Assembly (NCBI RefSeq): GCF_000818395.1
Contig: NZ_JWJG01000028.1
Span: forward strand, 960,726 to 1,024,725
Origin: Noviherbaspirillum autotrophicum
Lineage (GTDB): Bacteria > Pseudomonadota > Gammaproteobacteria > Burkholderiales > Burkholderiaceae_D
DNA length: 64,000 nt
Reading direction: 5' to 3'
Shown here: in pieces, positions 63,796-64,000 of the stretch
How the letters are laid out: each line of letters starts with the position of its first letter
How positions within the stretch are numbered: position 1 is the first letter of the stretch
Notes under the pieces: model-generated
The model's input: only the letters and a program-made list of their open reading frames with translations
Database searches by the model: none
What the model was told of the DNA's origin: nothing
Made by a program: the position numbers and the translations under genes

Positions 63796-64000
63796 ATGGA
63801 ACATACCCTCCCCCCACTGCCGTATGCGAAGGACGCGCTGCAGCCGCACATGTCTCAGGAAACCCTTGAGTATCACTACGGCAAGCACCATCAGACCTAC
63901 GTCACCAACCTGAACAACCTGATCAAGGGCACCGAATTCGAAAACGCGTCCCTGGAAGACATCATCAGGAAGTCGTCCGGCGGCCTGTTCAACAATTCCG
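63796..64000 (+). CDS. sodB: Superoxide dismutase (Fe), 5' part
   Basis: The first 68 codons are present before the window ends. They read [20 protein letters not shown], then [20 protein letters not shown] with the first His metal ligands, and [13 protein letters not shown]. This is clearly an Fe/Mn superoxide dismutase, most like Fe-type SodB by its start. AGGA precedes the ATG. The gene following xseA is usual for Burkholderiales. Confidence 0.95.
   Translation, partial: MEHTLPPLPYAKDALQPHMSQETLEYHYGKHHQTYVTNLNNLIKGTEFENASLEDIIRKSSGGLFNNS

Overview
The window looks like chromosome of a high-GC betaproteobacterium of the order Burkholderiales, most likely family Oxalobacteraceae (Herbaspirillum/Noviherbaspirillum/Massilia-like). 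This rests on gene order (exbB-exbD-lpxK-ycaR-kdsB-adk divergent from xseA-sodB; rpmB-rpmG next to radC and ispH) and on protein character. It is an inference, since no rRNA gene is present and no search could be run.

Layout. (1) 1-3250: a GMC oxidoreductase, the 3' stub of a dead IS5-type transposase, and a small membrane ORF. (2) 3250-26830: a large surface-polysaccharide locus of the Wzx/Wzy type. It holds an initiating polyprenyl-phosphate sugar-phosphate transferase, a Wzc-like chain-length regulator fused to a BY-kinase, glycosyltransferases (GT4, two GT2, one GT11 fucosyltransferase-like), flippase, polymerase, an AsnB-type amidotransferase, two paralogous secreted lyase-like proteins, a PIG-L deacetylase, a WbqC-like protein, a complete wbpA-B-D-E set for a diacetamido-uronic acid nucleotide sugar, a 35-codon membrane ORF and an exosortase-A-type O-glycosylation ligase. 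An IS5/IS427-type element sits exactly in the wbpE stop codon. (3) 26830-31240: a scrambled mobile-DNA patch: an IS66 element without target duplication, a RepA-like ATPase cut by it, and an Mrr-like nuclease fused by recombination to the tail of a serine resolvase. (4) 31440-64000: mostly core genome. It contains an FTR1/cytochrome iron permease with a Fur-box-like site, a gentisate-type hydrolase/isomerase set, livHMGF behind a leader peptide and attenuator, ispH, fkpB, radC, rpmBG, a desaturase, mscS, a PLD nuclease, rsmB, purN, a secreted barnase-type RNase with barstar, a patatin, ggt, an SDR, hppA, adk, the lipid A/Kdo genes, exbBD, xseA and the start of sodB.

How it works together. The polysaccharide genes describe lipid-linked repeat assembly (initiation, sugar activation by WbpABDE, transfer, flipping, polymerisation, length control). 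Trimming or binding by the two lyase-like exoproteins is inferred. No outer-membrane exporter (Wza) and no exosortase lie in the window, so the locus is incomplete here or was cut by the IS66 event. Three transcription units of the locus share a promoter-upstream motif (GAAA-N4-RTACTTAWTTT, with a TAnnnT hexamer at an identical distance), which suggests one regulator controls them. The strongest candidates for new biology are that motif, the lyase-like paralog pair, the 35-codon ORF next to the ligase, the liv leader peptide/attenuator, and an IF2-N-like domain joined to an Mrr nuclease.
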